From contig NC_088301.1 of the NCBI RefSeq assembly GCF_032854445.1, positions 36,259,187 through 36,323,186 of the forward strand: 64,000 bases of DNA. The letters are read 5' to 3'. Shown one piece after another: positions 1-14,400 of this stretch. Numbering within the stretch: position 1 is the stretch's first letter; each line of letters begins with the position of its first letter. The DNA is from Liolophura sinensis. Its lineage: Eukaryota > Mollusca > Polyplacophora > Chitonida > Chitonidae. The notes under the pieces are model-generated. The model had not been told where the DNA came from, did no database searches, and saw nothing but the letters and a program-made list of their open reading frames with translations. A program made the position numbers and the translations under genes.

Positions 1-881
1 GAATAAATGAAAAGAATTTTTATTTACTTCCAAGACCTCGTATTAAGACATGTAAGCACATGATGAACATGCAGCTTGAAATATAATTGTTTTTTCCAGG
101 TTTTATTTGGATTTCACAAACATTGAAATTTTCATTTATGAATGGAGATATGTTGAGAAATATGTATCAAGGAATTAAAACATGTTTTATATACTAGAAC
201 CTATTTATGTTGTTTCGCATGTAAAATGGCTATTACAGAGGCAAAGAGTATTTATTTCTTGTCAGTCAAGTTGCCTCACCATTGGAGAAGGCAATAGAGA
301 GGATATTTAACCCAAATACTTACTTTGCGCATTTTATTAGTGATATTTGCAAGCCCTATATGTTTCACTTCTTTGTAAATATGGTTTTAAAGCCTTGATT
401 TGTTTTGATTACTGTTGAGGAATACACTTGTGGTCATTATTATTGTTCTGATATTGTCACTTTACTCAAGCCTTTGTGACAAATAAAGCATTGCCTTAAT
501 TTCAAGTAAATATGTACTGTCATTTTTATAATAGCGTGCACTTAATTAGATAAATGGTTACTCAGTGACAGGATAGTCACTGACTCCATATTTGTCTGTA
601 TCATGTCGCTCGATCGACGGATATATTGGCTGATCACTTCAGCTCTTTCAGTGTTTTTACAACTGAAAATGAAATAAAATAGTCAGCATATATGCGGAAT
701 TCAGAAATATACACATTCCCTGGATGACCATTGCTGTATAATGAAAACGGAAGTATTTTAATTACGTAACGCCGGGTAACAAACCTTAAGGGCAGGTGGC
801 ATGTTCTGAACTCGTGTGTTTGCCATAGTTATGATGGTTTGCACATACTGCAGCCATACATTTCATGTAAGAGCTTTAAAG

Positions 882-1020
882 TTGGGCTCAAATCTCCTTC
901 CCGGCCGTACATGGGAAGGTCTGGCAGCAACCTGTGGATGGTCGTGGGTTTTCCTTGAGATCTGCCCGGTTTCCTCCCACCATAATGCTGGCCTTCATCA
1001 TATAAGTGAAATATAATGTA
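882..1020 (+). mobile_element. Truncated tRNA-derived SINE, family A
   Basis: The stretch matches the body of the family A SINE found intact at 8,547 and 59,828. Shared blocks are the GGGAAGGTCTG-CAGCAACCTG segment, GGTCGTGGGTTTTCC and the GGTTTCCTCCCACCATAATG core, followed by ATAAGTGAAATAT. The tRNA head and the terminal tail are missing, so it is an old 5'- and 3'-truncated copy. Confidence 0.75.
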
Positions 1021-1679
1021 CGTCCACGTATGGTAGAGCCAGCGTCTGCTGATACTTGAACTCAGAGTGGTCACATTAGTAACAGGTATCTGGGGCATTG
1101 CCCTGCATTAGCACGCTAACCAGTATGCCATTAAGGCCAAGAAAAACATAATAAGTGTTACCAGTATGCCATGGTAAATCTGAATCCTCGCCAGTGAAAA
1201 TGTTTAGTGTGCAGAATGGGGTTCTGGCATAGCTCAGTTCCAGATTTGTTACAGCAGGCCTTTCATACTTAATCCTTGTGTGCTTATCTGGATCAACTGG
1301 ATCAGTCTCGGTAAGCACAACTGTCAAGACAACTTCAACACAGTATTAAATGGTTTAGAATGTAAAACAGAATGTGCTTGGTTTCCTCTACCTGTTATAG
1401 GCTGGACTTCCAACACACAAGTGAAATATTCTTCAGCATTCCATAAACTAGTCAAACTAGGATTTTGGCAGGTTGCTAGCATTTGCCAGTGTTCGTGAAT
1501 GTAATTAACTGGTTCATTTTCTTAAATGCATGAGATTCATGCAGAGTACCCTTCAATGGTAGTACTGCCCTGTGGAAAAGGTTTTTGGAAGGTCATTTTT
1601 GTTCAAGGATATAAAAATACATAAAATCAATATACAGTACTGTCTCACATACAAGGGTATGGGTACATACGCTTTGGAA

Positions 1680-2137
1680 AGTATTGTATTTCACGTAGCA
1701 CTTTTCAAGTGACACATTTCACTTTATTTTGATTGATTTAGTTTAAATTACTTATGTTGTTACGGCTCAAAAGGGTTTGCCCAGGGTAAAATTTTTCTCT
1801 GAAAATATTCATTGCAAATTTGAAGGTTTTCACAGCTCTTATCTACCCATAGTCCATAGTCTGCTGTCTTCAACACGTACTACATGAAAAGGAGAGAATG
1901 TCCGCCAGTGCAAATTTTTGTGTCCCATATACAAGGATCAGGGTACATATTTCTTTAAAAGTATTTTTCAGTGACAGGTTCCGCTTGATTCTCATTAATT
2001 CATCCACCTTACAGGGTCACTTAATATATTTTTGTTAAGATGGATAAATTTCATGTCAGGAAAAATTGGTATCACTTTGTGACAATTGCGTTTCTGAAAG
2101 TAAGGTTATTACATAAACCTTAAGTGAAATACAGTGC
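1680..2137. mobile_element. Degraded copy or copies of a short inverted-repeat element
   Basis: A left-end-like TATTGTATTTCACG followed by TTTTCAAGTGACACATTTCAC matches the copies at 42,656 and 43,332. A right-end-like TAAGTGAAATACAGTG lies near 2,120-2,136. The interior is interrupted and part of the block (about 1,960-2,040) repeats the same motif, so this is probably two nested or fused remnants. Confidence 0.4.
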
Positions 2138-4979
2138 ATGTACAATGACAATTTTTTAACACTACTTGGTGTCCTCACTTCAACATTATGGTGCTGACCA
2201 CACTGCAATGGCAGTAGGTTAAATATATGAAGCCATGTGTCATCTCCATGGCAGTTCAGTGAGACAGCACCATAAGTATATTTGCAATGGGATTAGTCTA
2301 TTAGAAGAAGACACTATTGACAAAATATTAATATATACTAGTAAAGCAAACAGAAACAAATAAGTCTTTTTTGTAACTGCATGTCACAGCATCACAACAA
2401 TATCAAAAAAACTTTATTTCTTGTTTTGTTTGTCATGTGCATACATTATATTGTTTAAATATCACAGATAAGTAACAACAGTTTCTAAATTCCCTGATAA
2501 GGAAAAGAGCAGACAAGCTTATAAAGTAAACCCATTAAATAACTTCAGGTGTGATAATTACTGGAGAAAAACAAAGGTAAATAGGATTCAAAAAAAAGGA
2601 AAGAAAGACATTGGTAACTCTTCAGGAAGAAGGAAAAGTTTCAAATAGTTATTTACATTGCTAAGCTTGCTGATAACAAACATTTTCATGCAATCACTTT
2701 GAACATTTATTTTCCCAAAGACGTAACCTCTGGTGTTACCTAACAGACAGAAAAGATTCCCACAGAAAATAAAATTATAACAAAAAAAAATGTGTGAAAG
2801 TTCCTATAAATTCCACGAAAATGAGTCCAGCTCACTAATGTAGCTATGAATTTGAATCTCTGTGAAAATTTGGTTAAAAACAGTTAAGGGGCACCGGGGC
2901 CCACTTGGGAAACAGTTTCAGTTGGACAACTGTGATAGATGCTAAAAGTGAAATTTATGTGCACATAGTGAGTGTGTTGCTTGCACAACATTTAAAAATC
3001 GTCTATCTCAAAGAGGTATGAACGGATCTATGTTAGAAATCATGTGAAAAGTAAAAGGTTACCAGCACCACATTCTTTACTATTGCCCCCCAAAAACACT
3101 CTACTGAGTTGGAGTGCTCTTTATACTCTCTCATCCATCGTAATACAACAAAGCAAAAACTGGTGCATAAAAAACATTTGTTATACATTTTTGGGTGAAT
3201 AAATCATGTCCCCCCGTCCCCCAGAGAGTGCTTAGAGTACTGGGGCACTTATAACACTTCTTGTAAAATGACACTGAAATGCCATTAAAAATGAAATACA
3301 CATAAGACAAGTTTAAAATAAAGAAAGACATCAAAAACAATCTTACTAACAGGGTCAAAAGTAGTACTATTATAAAGCCAAGTTTTCCCCTAATTACATT
3401 ATCAAGTGAAATATGTTTTAGTTTCCATGCTCTCTTCAACTCGCACACTCGCATCTATTTACAAGGCCTAAGAATGACAACTAAGGAATTAGGAACTGAT
3501 TCCTCTGGTCATAATTAATGTACCAGTATAAATCAAATTGATAAATGCTTCACAAATATGGAAATACTGTTCAGTTTCTGGTCTCTAAAACTACCAAAAC
3601 ATAAGGTTTGAACCATGAAAACTAATGTTAACAAGGTGGAAAAAATCGTACTTCTGAGTATAATTACATTACAAATCTTTGCTTGAATATTGGGCCTAAT
3701 GAATATTTATCCCTGTACAAATATCCTGCGTTGTTGCTTTCAAGAAATTCATTCTAGGGTGTTATAAAGAGAATAACATGAAATTCTCAAGATACTTACA
3801 CATGTATGTAGGTGTACCTGAATGTACATCAACATTTTAAAACAAACAAAACAAATAATATACTTTCTAATCACAGGTATCAGATTTGGGGTACACATAT
3901 AACATGATTAATGTCCAATCTCCTCTTTCACACAAAATTTACTTTCTAAAATAAAAATCTGCTTACACTATGCCCAAACAATCTATAAAAGTTATATATA
4001 TGTAATCTCTCATTTAAAGCACTCAAAACCATTGTGTAAATACTAGTATGTGAAAAACAGCCACTCACCCCCATTTTCCATTTCAGTTTTTGTATTGGTG
4101 CAGATATTGCATGCACAATATGTAATTGTCAAAATGTGACCCTGCCATAAATTTCAATTAATTCTCAAACTAGCGATTTTTTAATAATTTGCAATTTAAT
4201 AAGACATAAATATTGTACTGTATTCCATGATTTTCTCACCCACAAGGTAATTGTATAAAAGAAATATTTCACACATGCACTGGCCAAATTATAACAAGAA
4301 AATCCATGTTTTAACTAGTACATCATGCGTGCACAAAGCATCTACCAATAGGGGAGATTTGAGTTCGAAAAATAGTCCTCCTGTATCATGTAACTTGTCA
4401 AAAATGTTAGGCAACAATTGTTTATATTAATTTACTGATCATCTGTCTTGCCTTTTTTGGGACAGACCACTGACACCGCTTCGCTGAAGTTCACAAAGGC
4501 TCAAATCCTCAATTTTCTCCACTGTCCATTTATTCCAAATAACTTTTTCCAAAACCTTTTTCAGGCGACCATGTTATAGTAAATGTAATAAAAAATGATA
4601 GCCTAACATTTCTAAATCATGATGGCACGTATGACAATTTGAAAAAAGTGAAAAAAGACAACTACAACATTTTTCTTATCGTGTACTTTGCAAAAACAAA
4701 ATTTTGTATGTTGTTTGTCTTCATTCAACAAGTGATAAAGTCACTCTTGTCCGGTTGTTCAAGAACCCCACGATTGTACATATCTGAAAGCTGCATGTCA
4801 TCCTTTCATGATTTTACTTCAGTTACTGTAATTTCGAAACATTTTGCCTGGAACAATTAGAGAGTTCCAGCCCATTGGCAATAACTCACTCAGCCAATGG
4901 ATGCTCCCATAAATTTTCATTAATTGTATTGTGCTTATCTCTTACAATACATGTTTTCTGACATATTGTAAATATGTTC

Positions 4980-4999
4980 TTTATTTTTCTTTTTTTATT
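4980..4999 (-). terminator. Candidate polyadenylation signals of the ABCA gene
   Basis: Two TTTATT hexamers (AATAAA on the minus strand) lie at 4,980-4,985 and 4,994-4,999, about 280-295 nt past the stop codon. They sit in a T-rich run. Other TTTATT hexamers occur further left, so the true cleavage site is not fixed by sequence alone. Confidence 0.3.
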
Positions 5000-5275
5000 T
5001 TTTCATTCAAGCATATGTATTACTTTTAGTAACTTTTCCTTGAGGGAAACAAATCCCTGGCTTAAAAAAAAATAAATTACATGAGAACACATATTAAAAT
5101 CACATCTCAATCGACAGATATGTAGAGATTTTTACAAAAAGTATGCAATAATACATGTAGAATCCACAAAGCTCTTACAAGTTGTTTTTGGCTCTGTATG
5201 CTATCTCTCTTATCTCTCTGAGAACAAGTTCATCAAGATATCATCAATTACATGCCAAAGAGATGAACATTTAGT

Positions 5276-5451
5276 TCAGGAAACGTCGACAGAGGTCATT
5301 TCTATGTCGTTGCTAAGAGCACTACGATTGCTGCGAGCACTACCACGAATGCTATCAGGTCCAATCAGACCCAGAGTACTGCCTGTCAAACTCTGCTCAT
5401 CGTAGTCAAAGGTCACCTTGGGAACATCAGCTAAATCTGGTTTAACGCCAT
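5276..5451 (-). CDS. ABCA1: ABCA coding exon 47 (C-terminus, stop TGA)
   Basis: Residues 2323-2380. The acceptor is CACTTTCAG and TGA is at 5,276-5,278. The tail is acidic and ends EMTSVDVS. It lacks the ESYV-like PDZ ligand that ends vertebrate ABCA1. Confidence 0.88.
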
Positions 5452-8400
5452 CTGAAAGTGCAACGTTTAAATCATGATACAATATTCAGAAACGATGTTA
5501 TTTTAAAGCATAAGTGAATTGGGTGCAAACACAAAAAGGTGACATAAATGCCTGAACTGAGAGGAAGAGTAGTACATGTAATTAATTAATTTGGTTAAAG
5601 TTTAACACACTGATCAAACGAATTTCAATGATAGTCAGGAATGGCATAGAGAAACAAGTACTTGCAGGTACTGAGAAATGGCCTGACTTACAGATGCAGC
5701 TGAAGCTGTTGAATTAGCTGTGCCTTTACTGGTCAAGGGATATGGACTCTTTAGTCCCTGATCCAATACGTGATTAACTTATATCAGTGTTTCAAGCCCT
5801 ATTTAAGATTTTTCCCTCACTTACTTTTTCGTGATTAATGTTTATGGGTGAAATACACCAGAGGGTCTGGAGTAAGGTACCATGCTTTACCTGATCTTAA
5901 AAGCCCTAAAACAGCAGCTGAAACAATGAGAGCTGGATTCAAACACACCACTCACTGTAAGGTTAAGAGCTTGGTAGTCGCAGTGATCCAATGCTTTAAC
6001 CATCTTTAGTCAGCAAGCCACCACCCCTCATCCCCTCCCTTAGAAACATGCTGAGTAAGGTCACTAACCTCCAACTATGACATACATATATCAATAGGTT
6101 GTCATTGAAACATGGTATTTCTAGATCATGTAAGCAGGTTCTTTCTTTCCAGTGATACTAAATATTGGTACTCACCATGGGAGCTCAAGTCGGGAAAATC
6201 TTCAGCATCTTCTACATCTTCACACTGCTTCTTTGCGAAGTTTATAAACACCTGAGACAAAGAATAAAATTGTAACCTTAGTATTTAAATACCTGCACAG
6301 AACATGATATCACACAATTATAAAACAAACATTTTTCACTGCTATATAATTAATGCTGTACTCTGAAATTCCCTAAATTTGAAACAGGCATTCAGCTTAG
6401 TATCGAAAACTGGGCTATGCACAGTGACAAGCACTGTAAGTAAGATACCTTGCACAAACTCCTTAAAACTGTAAAGTGTGACTTAAAAATATGTCATTCC
6501 CCTAAAGCTCCAGTGATGTCCCTTTTCTCAATACATTTAAGTTAATGAGCTTTCATGTTGGGAGTACACATTTAAAACATGTGAGGCCTTTTTCTTTTAT
6601 TAATTCCACCTTCATGTACAATGTACCATGCACTCTTCCTGAGCAAATCAAAAACAGGGACTGTTCATTTTTTTTTTAGATTACACCTTTCTATATTTAA
6701 TAAATTCATATTTAATGACATGGAAGATACAAATAGGCCTACACAAAAATTTACTTTTTTGTTTGATTGGTGTTTTATGCTGTATTCAAAAATATTTCAC
6801 ATATACCACAGAGGCCAGCATTACAGATAGAAGAAACTGAGGAAACCACCACCTGAAGGTTGCTGGCAGAGCTTCCCACATATGACTTGAGAGGACGCGA
6901 GCCTTAGCTGGACTGCACTGGGAGAGAGGATCCTGAGACATCGTGCTGCACTGTCACTGTAAACATTAGGTTCACAAAGACACACGACAACTATAAAAGG
7001 GAAAATCTAAACAGCACATATTGAAGAATGGTGTGCTGCAATTACCTGGTCCAATGTGGTCTGTGACACAGAATAATCCTCTATGTTGAGTTCCTTCCTG
7101 GCCTCTTCCATGCAGCTGAAAACACTGGATAGGGAAGTCTCTGAGATGCCCAGCTGGTATTGTAACATGTTATGGTGTTTCTCCTTCAGCACTGCACCTG
7201 GGAAGGATGTCTGGATAAACCGACGGACAGGCTGCATGTCAGGGTTCTGACCCGCCACACGCAGGATTATTGTATAGCCGTTTCCAAACCTGTGCAATAA
7301 ACAAGAATTCAGGGAATACTAGAAGTGAATAAGTGTGATAATGGATTTCAATCTTTATTAATAACTGGTATCTTCGCTCAGTGATGCTGGGAGGTTTAAT
7401 CAGAGGATACAGGAAATGGTTTGTCATTATTTGCTAAAAATGCAGCTTAGGATGTTTCCTAGCACACAAAAGAACATATAAAAGTCCACAAAACCTTCCT
7501 GTTTGCCAAGGTTGTACGGTAATAGAGTATTTGTACATAAAACTCATATAAAGGTGAAAAACCTAGATTTTCACAAAAGAAAAAAAAAATATGATATTTC
7601 AGATTGTGTAGTTTCAACAGTTTACATAAAATTCATGGTAAGTAGAAGCCATTAATGAATTACCTGTTTTTAAGATGCTGCACACTTCCTATACACTTGA
7701 ATTCACCGTTAACCATAATGGCAAGTCGGCTACACAAAGCTTCACATTCTTCCATACTGAAAGCAGATTTATGGAATGGCTGCTTTATTACCACAAAACT
7801 GAGTGATGACCCATTGCATTAATTACTTGACATGTATTTACTGGTTTCAACTTCCAATGTGGTAAATAACTGCATATTTAATGATTCTCAATTAACTCTG
7901 ACATTTCACACTGATCAATTAATTTATTCATCGATTTTATTTGATTAAGTTAAAGGCCAGGTATATGACAAACAGCCTGACCACAAGATGTAAAACAGCA
8001 AGCGTCAGACTTGAGCATACAACCTCATCAGGTCACTTTAATTTATGTTGGATTTGTTAAAACTATTAGTATAATTATGATATCAATGTAATACAGAGAA
8101 AGGTCATAAAACACAATACCAGCACTCATGAAAGAAAACAACAGGATATATTTTCCATTATTGTTCAGAAGTGGTATCCTAAATTAATATGTAGAATTCT
8201 TCAACTGCACAATGGTAACATGGACTCACCTGTGTGATGTGAGAACAACAGATCGTCCTTCTTTCGTTATACTGGCTATACAATTCCAAAGGAACCTACG
8301 AGCTTTTGGATCCATCCCTGTGGTTGGTTCATCCTGGAAAAAGTATGGAACAAGGTATAAGTTGTAAACTGAAGGCCAATCGATTTTACGTTGACTGATT

Positions 8401-11400
8401 TGATTTGTGTTTAATGATATGCTCAAGAATTTTTCACTGATGGCTGCCAGGTTTGTGGATGGAGGAAAGTAAACCTGGCTTCAGCTGCCCGAAGTAAACC
8501 ACCAAGCTTTGCCAGGTGTGTGACAACCTTGACTTAACGCCACAGCAGGGGCCTCCGTGGCTCATTTGGATAGTGCGCTAGCGCAGCGTAGTCATCCAGA
8601 AGCCTCTCACCAATGCGGTCTTTGTGAGTTCAAGACCAGCTTATGATGGCTTCCTCTCCGGCCTACGTGGGAAGGTCTGCCAGCAACCTGCGGATGGTCG
8701 TGGGTTTCCCCCGGGCTCCACCATAATGCTGGCCACCGTCGCATAAGTTAAATATTCTTGAGTACGGCGTAAAACAACAATCAAGAAAAAAAAAAAAAAA
8801 AAAGCCACAGCTGAAACAGTTGTCCTCATTGGTCTATGGCCAGTCACTGTTAGAAGCTTATGGCCAAATTTACATTCATGAGAGGGAAGAAGAGTGCTGG
8901 AATTTTCCTTTAAGGTTTTTTGGCTTTGCCTTGAAAATTGAATAAATGGCTTCATGAGCATAGGACACACTTCAGCGGGTTTTCTTTTTTATTTTTTGGT
9001 TTCATTAACATTCCATTGAAGGATAGTCATTCCAATTCTCTCACACTTCTCAGTCTGAATGAATGAATTATTGATTATGGCTTAAGGCCACATAGCAATT
9101 TTGCAGCACTCTGAATGTGTGTTTGCAGACAAAACCAGACATAACCAACGAGAGAATTGACAAGTTATATCTCACCAGGAATACTACAGCAGGGTTACCA
9201 ATGAGGGCTATCGATGTGGACAACTTCCTCTTATTTCCACCTGAGTAACTCCCTGCAAGCTTGTCTGAGTACTGAAGCAGACCGAGCTTCTTCAGCCCCC
9301 AATTCGCTACCTGATGACGAACAGACAAAATGTAATCTTAATACATATTACAGCAACATTTTTCCAATTTACGACTTTGCATTTGGAACACGACTTGATT
9401 CCCACACGTGCTTACCCCTAGTGAATGTACTGTATACAAACCACTCATGTTCACGTGTGCAAATCAAATTTTATATGTACAAAATCGTGACAACAATGCG
9501 GAAGATGTATTTTTAACCCTTCTTGAAAATCACTTTAAATAAAAACATCAACGCCAAAAAAAGTTTTTAAGTACGGTAACCTTTTGCTTGTGTCACTAAA
9601 ACAGAGATGTCAGGAATTTCCAAAACAGGGGCTGACAGAGGAGAGGTTTGGTGGTATTTGTTTGGGTTATTAAAGGGAAAACTCTGCATATTCTATTTCA
9701 CGTTAATGAGGTTATTAAGGATTTAGTATGTTTAGCTGGTGTATAATCGTTGATGTGTTCTGTATATATTCTGTGATCAGGCTTTTTTTGACGGTTTGCT
9801 AATTGCGCTGTAAAAAAAAATTGCAAATTTGAACAAATGTCACATATATGGATACCTCGCAGTCATTGAGGTCATTGAGTTTGACAGCTGTTCTAGGCGG
9901 GTGACCATAACTGATCATGTGATGATGTGGATTTCCAGTTGTAACACTGTAATTCTCAAAATTATTGGGTACTTGTTCAAGAATTCTCACTTTAATTGAC
10001 TTCGTGCTTTTACATCTGCTTTCTTCGTGCATCTCACAACCAGGCATTTAATCCCCAGCCACTTTGCCGGGAAAAGCATGCTCAACGACAAGGGTGGACA
10101 TAAAAAGACAGACTAAATGGTCACCATTCCGAAAACCTTTGCACGCTACATTTAACCTACATTAGTTTGCAATGCAAATACTGAAATAATGGATCTCATA
10201 CTGTTATGTATGACTATTTAACGTTTTCATGTACTGTTAGTCCGCGGACCTTTGTGAAAGCATAACAGGCCCTGTTATATGTGTACAGCGCGGACCTGAT
10301 CGAAAGCACCTTGTTCAATGCTTTGTTTATTTCACTGGCTGTTCATTGGCTGTTAGTTCTGTGTTTAAAGACAGTTGAATCCACCTGGAGCGTATATAAG
10401 CCGTGTTTTCTGTGCAGAGAGGAGGTATTTTTGCTGCATCCACTGGGAGCCAGGAGAGTGTGCGACGCTCTCGTATTGAGTCCATTATTTTGATATGAGC
10501 TGGTGATGCCAGTTTCATTTGGGAGGACAGATTTTTATGCCGGCACCGTTTGTGTACCACAGTAGTACTGATGTCTGGTTTATGTGAATTTCTGAGGAAG
10601 TCACGTTTATTGGTGTTCGGATCTTTATTATGATTCTACAGTGTTTACTGTGTAATTTGTTTAACACGCTGACCTCACCTGACCGACAAGGTCGTCAAGG
10701 ACTCTAAACTGAAGTTTTCAGTTTTGCAAAGGACGTTCGTTCTGCCACAAGGTGACATTACTCTACGTCTCTGAACGGCTCGTTTGTGAGCTTCTGCGGG
10801 AGCTGTGACTGTTCTAAAGTGGATTATACCTCCATGCCTGTATTTACCCTGTGTTGTGCTCTGCGGGTGTGACGTCATTCAAAGGCTTGACTGTTCCAGT
10901 TCTGTGTAACCTGTGTACTGTGTTCGCGTTCGCTAACCTAGCGAAGTACCTGTCTGGGACAATTTGTGACTTGTGTGAAGTGTGTGTTTATCCCATGGTC
11001 TTTACGTTGGATCTCCTGGAATACGTTCCTTGGGATGCAAAGGTGAACTGGAAACTTTTAAAGACCGGAAATACTGATGTGTATGTTTTTTATGTTGTTG
11101 TTGTTGAACTGTCTGTAAAACTGTACGTCTCATTTTATATATATAAAGGATTGTTTACAATGTAATATTGAGTCACTGAGTCTGTTTTCTGTTGCTATTT
11201 TCAATACCGTAACAATACTAAAAACGAACTTGTATGTAAATAAAAAACGAAATCGGACTTTGGATTTTATTTTCTTCCGTGTATGGTGTCTAAGAGTATT
11301 TTATACATCTCTGACGTAAGATCTTATTTTCTAAATGTTTGGCGTACAAAATACACCAAAATCATACAAGCAGGAAGATCTGTATTCCTAAATTTTTAAA

Positions 11401-14400
11401 CCCTTGGTTCCCCTTTTTTCTTTAAATTTGTATTTATCATTTTTTTGATGTGTAATTTGAAAATACTTAATCTGACTTTGATTTATGACTTACATATACA
11501 TGTGTATGTCTACTATTTCTCTTTACAGGTCTACTGAATCACACTTGCTTAAGAGGCCATGCTTTATAGGTACCTTACACCATAGTCAAAACTATATCAA
11601 CTTTTTGTACTAAAACACTCAGGTGTACTAAATGGAATATGTAAACCAAATTGCCTAAAGTTCTCAAAAGGTAATGCCTTACCTGTTTGACCTGTTCTTT
11701 AGGAACACCCCTGAGGCGAGCATAAAACTCCAAGTGTTCTCTGCCAGTCAGCAGAGGATCGAGAGCATCAAACTGGGGGCAATACCCCATGTCCTGACGA
11801 ACCATCACCATATCCGTGAGAATGCTAATGACGACAAAAATGAAATAAGATGAAAAATGTGTTAACTCATTTAAGTGTTCATAATAAAGAGACCTGAATT
11901 AATTTATGATTTATTTAATCTAAATAGCTGAAATTGTGAAAAGAAACTTAAGATGTTTATAGGATGTTGTACATGCATTAATTGTTTTTCTTAAGTCATC
12001 AACAAAAATGGCAGGTGTATCATTACAATTTCACATCACATTCACAGTGCACTTTACCTGTTCTCCCCAAGGTGTGCTGTCCCACTAGTCACTGCCACAT
12101 CACCTGTCAGCATCTTAAAGGTGGTAGTTTTGCCAGCACCATTGATTCCCAGCAGCCCAAAACACTGGCCTTTTGGGACTCCAAAAGTTAGTCCCTTCAC
12201 AGCTTTGATCTTCCTGTTTTTGAGATGAAGCTTGTAAACCTTGGAGAGGTTTTCCACTCTCACAATGTCATTTGTTGCCTCTCCTGACATTATCCTCCTC
12301 CTCTCTCTAGCAACATCAATGTCCTCATCCCCATGTTCATGGTGCTCCGACTGAATGTGTCTGTAAAATACAAAATGTAGACGAAAAATTTCACACAGCG
12401 CACTAACACATTCTAAATATGAAATTACTGTCACTATTGCTGCCATTCTGACATATAAGCTAGTATCTAGATTATTTTATGTGAACATATACACATTTTC
12501 ACACATATACAACATGTGCCTAAATACCTGTTCAAGCCTTAATTTGCACATAGGTTTGATGCAAACTTGAAGTCCTCTATTGCACTTACAACCTTAAAGT
12601 CACATAACACTTGCATATCCATGGAAGACATTTCCTCTGGCAAACTGGTCGAGCATCCCCTTCAGAAGCGGAAGATCCAGGGTCAATCCTGGGTCGAGTC
12701 AAACCTAAGACACCTAAAAGAGGAAGTTGTAACTTCCTCGCCTGGGGTTCAGCATGAAGGGGATAGTGCAACAGTGCAACAACTGGTTGACTTGTATCAG
12801 TATAATGGCTTGGGCGGGCTTACTTGCCTTTGGTAAGGCGTCTCAGTGAAGCAGCACTAGATAAAAGAGTATTCCTTTGTCGTCATATGACTGAAAAATT
12901 GATAAGTATAATGTTAAACCCCAAGCACTCACTCACTCACTCACTGTGGCAAACTTATTGTACAAACACAAGAATACAAAAGGTTTTTAACTTGAAACAT
13001 TCCTGCTTACCTTGGTTTGATAAAGAAGCGATATTCCAGTAAGAGATTGAAGATAAAGAAGACAGCTCCAAGTATAAGCATACACAAGAGGTTTCGTCCT
13101 ACTTCTCCCCACTCGAACGGACTCTTAGAAAAGTCCTCACCTGTGTGCAGTAACCAAAGTAATTATTTATTTATTCACTTGTTGTTTAATGACATACTCA
13201 TGAACTATTCAAGAATATGATGGTGGTCAGTTTTGTGACTAGACAAAATTGCCCTGTCCGAGTTAACCACCAACCTTTGGTAAGTTACTGACAAACTTTC
13301 AGATGTGTGATGTACAGGTAAGCACAGTATATTAGTGACAGACAAGTGGTCGTGTCCGTATGTTACACCCTACACATGGCACCACAAACATCATTTAATG
13401 CTAATTGTTAACAAGGCCCCATAAACAGTGGAGACAGGAGAACCTACATACGCTATGTCCAATTATTGATAATTGAACTCGTACCTGATGCATCCCAACA
13501 AATCAAAGGCAAGCATCTTACCCACTTCGCTACGGAACACTGGAAGTATTAGTTTAAACACTATCAGCTTTAACTCTGTTTTGATGAACAAAGATATGTG
13601 TGGACATCGTTCCACACACTCCATCGTTGTACATGTACTTATGACAAGACAATGTTCCCAAGAAGCACAGAGTGCTCACCATATTTCAAGGACACTTCCT
13701 TGATAACCTGGTTTTTGGCCATGTCGGTCAGCCCGCGTCCCAGGCAGTAGTGAGGCAGCAAGAGAAACACCTGCTTCAGGATCAAATTAACCCGCTTCAG
13801 CTCCTGTTATCAAATAGAAAACCAGGAATGAACTCATGCGTAAATCCTTGTCTATGTACTATCACCAGAAATTAAGGAAACTGGCTTCCTACAAAATATG
13901 CATCATTCTAAATATGACAGTAGGTTCAATGACTAATTTTTACAAGTGGTGGTACAGAGAATACAGAACAGTAATTTAAAAAGATTAGATTGATCATGTA
14001 AACTGTGTTATTGGTTGGGTGTGTGTTATTACAAAAATAATGATATCTGCGAGTAATTTTATCTGAACGCAAATACTGCCAGGTTAGGCCGATAGGCAAG
14101 TACATGCAGCCATATCTTGTCATAATGCATGCTCATTTTCCTTAGAGGTGTCAATGAGTTGTTACAATATAATTCAAAAACTGTGTCATCAAAACTGACT
14201 GTTCATGGTCTCTAACTACCATTATGACACTTGCTATAACCTTGAATAGAACCTTACAGCATCATCATCCTGAAGTGCCTCCAATATAAAGGTAGCCATG
14301 GTGGAGACTGTGCCCAGGAAGACATTAGCACAAGACAGAATGACAAAAGCATAACTGGGTGTAGAGAACAGCCTGGAGAAGGGGTACATCATAGGAGTGA

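Larger units (their letters stand above)
1..5275. other. 3' flank of the ABCA gene, no gene seen
   Basis: This AT-rich stretch lies downstream of the ABCA stop codon. I find no exon-like ORF with splice borders on either strand. It holds a truncated SINE near 0.9-1.0 kb, remnants of an inverted-repeat element near 1.7-2.1 kb, and simple A/T runs. Part of the right end is probably the 3' UTR of the minus-strand gene. Confidence 0.6.

Noticed and set aside
829-1098. 89-codon minus-strand ORF, also the similar ORFs at 8,641 and 59,886
   Set aside because: They share peptides ([14 protein letters not shown]) because all are antisense readings of the same SINE core.
10851-11165. 104-codon plus-strand ORF
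   Set aside because: It lies inside solo LTR 1, lacks splice context and matches no family I know.
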